Shown: in pieces, positions 13,665 through 19,702 of the stretch
How the letters are laid out: each line of letters starts with the position of its first letter
How positions within the stretch are numbered: position 1 is the first letter of the stretch
From: CAXTEJ01 sp964243295
GTDB taxonomy: Bacteria; Actinomycetota; Actinomycetes; Actinomycetales; Angustibacteraceae
Direction: 5' to 3'
Assembly: GCA_964243295.1 (NCBI GenBank)
Contig: CAXTEJ010000058.1
Location: 1-19,702, forward strand
Length of the DNA stretch: 19,702 bases
Translations under genes and position numbers: made by a program
Notes under the pieces: model-generated
Database searches by the model: none
What the model was told of the DNA's origin: nothing
The model's input: the letters and a program-made list of their open reading frames with translations, nothing else

Positions 13665-13684
13665 GCCGCCCCGATCGGGGTGGC
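13665..13684. promoter_or_regulatory. 20-bp near-perfect palindrome, candidate nuo operator
   Basis: The sequence has a perfect 12-bp core CCCCGATCGGGG (13669-13680) extended on both sides by GCC/GGC with one mismatched pair. It ends 28 bp before the -10 at 13713, just upstream of where the -35 would be. That is a common place for a dimeric activator or repressor. It does not match the Rex consensus as I know it. Confidence 0.45.
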
Positions 13685-13712
13685 CGCTGCGTCGGCCCCG
13701 GGACCACCGCTC

Positions 13713-13718
13713 TAAGAT
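13713..13718 (+). promoter_or_regulatory. nuoA: probable -10 of the nuo operon promoter
   Basis: TAAGAT is the best -10 match in the non-coding block, 60 bp before the nuoA GTG. No TTGACA-like -35 was found at 16-18 nt spacing, so an activator may be needed. The leader would be about 55 nt, ending with GAGGGGAG (13763-13770) as ribosome binding site. Confidence 0.5.
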
Positions 13719-13778
13719 CAGTGCAGGACGTCGCGCCGGTGCGACGCTGAAGCCACGACCAGAGGGGAGCGGAGCGGC

Positions 13779-14138
13779 GTGAACCCCTACGTGCCGATCC
13801 TCGTCCTGTTCGCGATCGCGGCCGGGTTCGCCGTCTTCTCCGTCGTCGCCGGGTCGCTGTCAGGCCCCAAGCGCTACAACCGCGCGAAGCTGGACGCCTA
13901 CGAGTGCGGCATCGAGCCCACACCGCGCGCCGCGGGGGGTGGCCGGTTTCCGGTCAAGTACTTCCTGACGGCCATGCTCTTCATCATCTTCGACATCGAG
14001 TCGGTCTTCCTGTTCCCCTTCGCCGTGGGGTTCAACGAGCTCGGCATGTTCGCTCTCGTCGAGATGGTGCTCTTCATCGGCACCGTGTTCGTCGCGTACG
14101 CCTACGTGTGGCGTCGCGGCGGACTGGAATGGGACTGA
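13779..14138 (+). CDS. nuoA: NADH-quinone oxidoreductase subunit A
   Basis: A 119-residue membrane subunit of complex I (Nuo), which couples NADH oxidation and menaquinone reduction to proton pumping. Three transmembrane helices (about 4-26, 61-83, 91-112) are visible. The conserved loop LDAYECGIEP (38-47) with Cys43 lies between the first two; this loop lines the quinone-site region in known structures. FDIESVFLFPFAV (71-83) is the other family signature. The GTG start follows GAGGGGAG at eight nt. It is the first gene of the operon, seven bp before nuoB. Length is normal. Confidence 0.97.
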   Translation: MNPYVPILVLFAIAAGFAVFSVVAGSLSGPKRYNRAKLDAYECGIEPTPRAAGGGRFPVKYFLTAMLFIIFDIESVFLFPFAVGFNELGMFALVEMVLFIGTVFVAYAYVWRRGGLEWD

Positions 14139-14145
14139 GGCTCAG

Positions 14146-14700
14146 ATGGGCATCGAGGAGAAGCTGCCGGCAGGCCTGCTGCTGACCAGCGTGGAGAAGC
14201 TCGCGGGCTACATGCGCAAGAGCTCGGTGTGGCCGGCGACCTTCGGGCTCGCCTGCTGCGCGATCGAGATGATGGCGGTCGGCACCCCCGACTACGACAT
14301 CGCCCGCTTCGGCATGGAGCGCTTCAGCGCCACCCCGCGCCAGGCCGACCTGATGATCGTCGCCGGCCGGGTGAGCCAGAAGATGGCTCCCGTCGTGCGC
14401 CAGGTCTACGACCAGATGCCCGAGCCCAAGTGGGTCATCGCGATGGGCGTCTGCGCCAGCAGCGGCGGGATGTTCAACAACTACGCGATCGTGCAGGGGG
14501 TCGACCACATCATCCCGGTGGACGTCTACCTGCCCGGCTGCCCGCCGCGCCCGCAGATGCTGCTCAACGCGATCCTCACCCTGCACCAGCAGATCCAGGA
14601 CGCCCCGCTCGGCGTCAACCGCGAGAAGGCTGCGGCCGCCGCCGAGGCCGCCGCGCTCGAGGCCACGCCGACGTCCCTGATGAAGGGCCTGCTGCGGTGA
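14146..14700 (+). CDS. nuoB: NADH-quinone oxidoreductase subunit B
   Basis: A 184-residue peripheral-arm subunit that carries the terminal [4Fe-4S] cluster N2, the direct electron donor to quinone. The four ligand positions are present: adjacent Cys37 and Cys38 in FGLACCAIEMM, Cys103 in MGVCASSGG, and Cys132 in LPGCPPRPQ. The segment DYDIARFGMERFSATPRQAD (49-68) is typical. The last 25 residues are Ala-rich, as in many actinobacterial copies. The start is seven bp after nuoA with only a weak ribosome binding site, suggesting coupling. Its stop overlaps the nuoC start. Confidence 0.98.
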   Translation: MGIEEKLPAGLLLTSVEKLAGYMRKSSVWPATFGLACCAIEMMAVGTPDYDIARFGMERFSATPRQADLMIVAGRVSQKMAPVVRQVYDQMPEPKWVIAMGVCASSGGMFNNYAIVQGVDHIIPVDVYLPGCPPRPQMLLNAILTLHQQIQDAPLGVNREKAAAAAEAAALEATPTSLMKGLLR

Positions 14701-15532
14701 CCGACGGTCCCGGCACGACCCGACTGCCGAAGGACGACGTGCCCGCGCAGGGCACGCCCCAGGCCGGCGCCGAGCAGACGAAGAAGGACTCGGTCGTCGC
14801 CCAGGAGTCCGCCCCCCGCACCGCGGAGGCGGCGTCCGTCGTGGTCGCCGAGCGCACCGGGGCCCCCGCCCCCGAGGTCGTCGACGTGCGCCAGGGGATG
14901 TTCGGCGCCCACGACGCCGGTGACACCAGCGGGTACGGCGGGCTGGTGCGCACGGTCGCGATGCCCGCGCCTGCCGAGGGCCCGCTGCCGGGCTGGTGGG
15001 ACCTCGTGCCCGAGGTGCTCGCTCGCACCCTGCCCGAGGTCGGCAGCAGCTACGACGCGGCGGTCGAGAAGGTCGTCGTCGACCGCGGCGAGGTGACGTT
15101 CTTCGTGCGGGCACCGCAGCTGCCGACGGTTGCCCGCGCGCTGCGCGACGAGCCCGAGCTGCGGTTCGAGATGTGCACCGGCGTCAGCGGCGTGCACTAC
15201 CCCCACGAGACCGGTCGCGAGCTGCACGCGGTCTACCACCTGCTCTCGATCACCCACGGCGGCCGCAGGGTGCGCCTGGAGGTCGCCGTCGCCGAGGCCG
15301 ACCCCCACGTGCCTTCGGTCGTGCAGGTCTACCCGAGCGTCGACTGGCACGAGCGCGAGACGTGGGACATGTTCGGCCTGGTCTTCGACGGCCACCCGGC
15401 ACTCACCCGCATCCTGATGCCGGACGACTGGCCCGGCCACCCGCAGCGCAAGGACTACCCCCTCGGCGGCATCCCCGTCGAGTACAAGGGCGCGAGCGTG
15501 CCGCCGCCCGACGAGCGGAGGTCGTACAGCTG

Positions 15533-15533
<1 letters not shown>
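14697..15533 (+). CDS. nuoC: NADH-quinone oxidoreductase subunit C
   Basis: A 278-residue hydrophilic subunit of the 30-kDa family that binds NuoD in the peripheral arm. The family signature is at the C-terminal end: ERETWDMFGLVFDGHP (219-234) followed by LTRILMPDDWPGHPQRKDYP (236-255). GTG 14697 overlaps the nuoB stop as GTGA. The first 65 residues or so are acidic, Ala/Pro/Thr-rich and of low complexity. Conserved character starts at GMFGAHDAGDTSGYGGL (67-83), a block typical of actinobacterial NuoC. The family core is about 150-180 residues, so this is an N-terminally extended form. Its stop overlaps nuoD by one base. Confidence 0.96.
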
Positions 15534-16887
<1,354 letters not shown>

Positions 16888-16891
<4 letters not shown>

Positions 16892-17811
16892 CCAGTGAGA
16901 ACTCCGTCGAGCTCGCGGTCAGCGCGGTGCCGACGTCCGCCTATCCCGAGCAGGTGCGGCTGCGGCTGGAGGCCGACGTGGCGGCGATCGTCGCGCGCTA
17001 CCCCCAGCCTCGGTCGGCGCTGCTGCCGATGCTGCACCTCGTGCAGTCCGAGGAGGGTTACGTCAGCCAGCTCGGCATCGAGCTGTGCGCCCGGCTGCTC
17101 GGGCTGACCACCGCCGAGGTGGCCGGGGTCGCGACGTTCTACACCCAGTACAAGCGCCACCCCAACGGCACCTACACCGTCGGGGTCTGCACCAACACGC
17201 TGTGCGCGATCATGGGCGGCGACCAGATCTGGGAGACCGTCTCGGCCCACCTCGACGTCGAGCACGACGAGACCACGCCGGACGGCGCCATCACCCTCGA
17301 GCGCATCGAGTGCAACGCGGCCTGCGACTACGCGCCGGTCGTGATGGTCAACTGGGAGTTCTTCGACGACCAGACGCCCGAGAGCGCGCGGGCGCTCGTC
17401 GACGACCTGCGCTCGGGCGCCGACGTCCGGCCCACGCGCGGCCCCGACCGGCTGTGCACCTTCAAGCAGATGTCGCGCACCCTCGCCGGGTTCCCGGACG
17501 GACTCGCCGACCAGGGCGTCGGCGCGGGCCCCCGCACGCTCGTCGGGCTGCACGTCGCCCGCGCCAACGGCTGGACGGCGCCCGCCCTCTCCGCGTCCGG
17601 TGACGCGGCCCCGGTGGAGGAGGTCGCCGCCGAGCACGTCGCCTCGCCCGACTCGCCCAGCGCCAACGACGCCGCCGCCGGATCGGGCGTCGACGGCGCC
17701 GCGTCCACCGACCCGGCCGGCGCGGGCACCGGGTCACCGAACGCCCCCAGCACCGCCGAGGCCACCAACGCACCCCGCGACCGGCCGGCCGACCCCCCCA
17801 AGGAGCCGTGA
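16888..17811 (+). CDS. nuoE: NADH-quinone oxidoreductase subunit E
   Basis: A 307-residue thioredoxin-fold subunit that carries [2Fe-2S] cluster N1a and pairs with NuoF. The four ligands are visible: Cys101 and Cys106 in VCTNTLC, and Cys142 and Cys146 in ECNAAC. VATFYTQYKRHPNG (81-94) is a family signature. The NuoE core ends near residue 230; most family members are 160-250 residues. The remaining 75 or so residues are a disordered Ala/Pro/Ser/Asp/Gly tail with no recognisable domain. GTG 16888 overlaps the nuoD stop as GTGA. AGGAG near the 3' end is the ribosome binding site of nuoF. Confidence 0.97.
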
Positions 17812-17813
17812 GC

Positions 17814-19156
<1,343 letters not shown>

Positions 19157-19157
<1 letters not shown>

Positions 19158-19702
19158 TGACCGTCACCACCCCCCCGACCGGCACCTCGCTCGCCAAGGC
19201 ACCGGACGACCTCGTCACGCTGGTCATCGACGGCGCCGACGTCGAGGTGCCCAAGGGCACGCTCGTCATCCGGGCCGCCGAGCAGGTCGGCGTCCAGATC
19301 CCGCGGTTCTGCGACCACCCGCTGCTGACGCCGGTGGGCGCGTGCCGGCAGTGCCTGGTCGAGATCTCGACGCCCGGCCCCGACGGTTCGCTGCGCGCCA
19401 TGCCCAAGCCGCAGGCCTCGTGCACCATCACCGTCAGCCAGGGCATGGTGGTCAAGACCCAGCGCACCTCCCCGGCGGCCGACAAGGCGCAGCACGGCGT
19501 GATGGAGCTGCTGCTCATCAACCACCCGCTCGACTGCCCGGTGTGCGACAAGGGCGGCGAGTGCCCGCTGCAGAACCAGGCCCTGTCGAACGGCCGCAGC
19601 GAGTCGCGCTTCGAGGACGTCAAGCGCACCTACGCCAAGCCCATCAACATCTCCAGCCAGGTGCTGCTCGACCGCGAGCGCTGCGTGCTGTGCGCCCGCT
19701 GC
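19157..19702 (+). CDS. nuoG: NADH-quinone oxidoreductase subunit G (partial, 5' end)
   Basis: The first 182 codons of the large iron-sulphur subunit, cut by the window edge. The N-terminal ferredoxin-like domain carries the [2Fe-2S] ligands Cys52, Cys63, Cys66 and Cys89 (RFCDHP, GACRQC, ASC). The His-ligated [4Fe-4S] cluster is marked by His123, Cys127, Cys130 and Cys136 in NHPLDCPVCDKGGECPLQ. The first Cys residues of the next cluster (176, 179, 182 in RCVLCARC) are at the edge. The molybdopterin-like C-terminal part is not in view. ATG 19157 overlaps the nuoF stop as TGATG. A 5' truncation is excluded; only the 3' end is missing. Confidence 0.97.

Larger units (their letters stand above)
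13393..13778. other. structured non-coding region upstream of nuoA
   Basis: 386 bp without a convincing gene. In order it holds a long imperfect hairpin (13415-13471), an 11-bp-period direct repeat (13526-13545), a -10-like TACACT (13589-13594) followed by a ten-codon ATG frame (13599-13631), a 20-bp near-palindrome (13665-13684), the likely nuo -10 (13713-13718) and the nuoA ribosome binding site. The open frame at 13478-13750 has no conserved motif or good start and is not called. Confidence 0.6.

Noticed and set aside
13665..13684. Rex (NADH sensor) binding site at the nuo promoter
   Set aside because: The palindrome is GC-only with a GATC centre and does not fit the TGTGAA...TTCACA type of Rex site.
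13478..13750. 90-codon frame upstream of nuoA
   Set aside because: It has many Arg/Cys codons, no good start signal, and overlaps the repeat, palindrome and promoter elements.
17808..17813. GTG start for nuoF two codons upstream
   Set aside because: It leaves only two nt to the AGGAG site; ATG 17814 has the normal eight.

Overview
The window is chromosomal DNA from a high-GC Gram-positive bacterium (Actinomycetota). Support comes from the very high GC with strong third-position GC in every gene, frequent GTG starts, menaquinone genes (menD, menF, menG) close to a nuo operon, an M1 aminopeptidase N of actinobacterial type, and small CsbD-like and MT0933-like proteins. The genus cannot be named from the sequence alone. 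No phage, transposon, CRISPR array, tRNA or rRNA was seen.

Layout. (1) 113-853: a membrane-anchored protein with a GAF-like domain. (2) 910-3621: a 56-residue protein translationally coupled to a lipoprotein glycosidase of the GH39/clan GH-A type, followed by a secreted paralogue of it. (3) 3642-5363: menD. (4) 5647-6620: a possible 35-codon ORF overlapping the start of a PAP2-family membrane protein. (5) 6889-9414: pepN. (6) 9512-9655: a 47-residue MT0933-like protein that converges, across a terminator hairpin, on an MFS exporter (10982-9765, minus) lying just downstream of isochorismate synthase menF (12278-10992, minus). (7) 12399-13345: menG, divergent from menF, then a CsbD-like stress protein. 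(8) 13393-13778: a structured non-coding block with a large hairpin, an 11-bp-period direct repeat, a 20-bp near-palindrome and the nuo promoter. (9) 13779-19702: nuoA-B-C-D-E-F and the first 182 codons of nuoG, with starts and stops overlapping or nearly touching.

How the genes fit together. MenF makes isochorismate from chorismate, MenD adds the succinyl side chain, and MenG methylates demethylmenaquinone. The product is the quinone that the nuo-encoded complex I reduces, so the core of the window is menaquinone supply plus its main electron-input enzyme. The glycosidases, PAP2 protein, exporter and stress proteins are envelope or accessory functions.

No clearly new defence or mobile system was found. 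The most interesting signals are regulatory: a series of -10-like hexamers exactly 6 or 7 nt before GTG/ATG starts (leaderless transcription of menD, pepN, menF, menG and the exporter), the structured region before nuoA, a promoter that overlaps the menF stop codon, a hidden small ORF before the PAP2 gene, and the tandem lipoprotein/secreted glycosidase pair.
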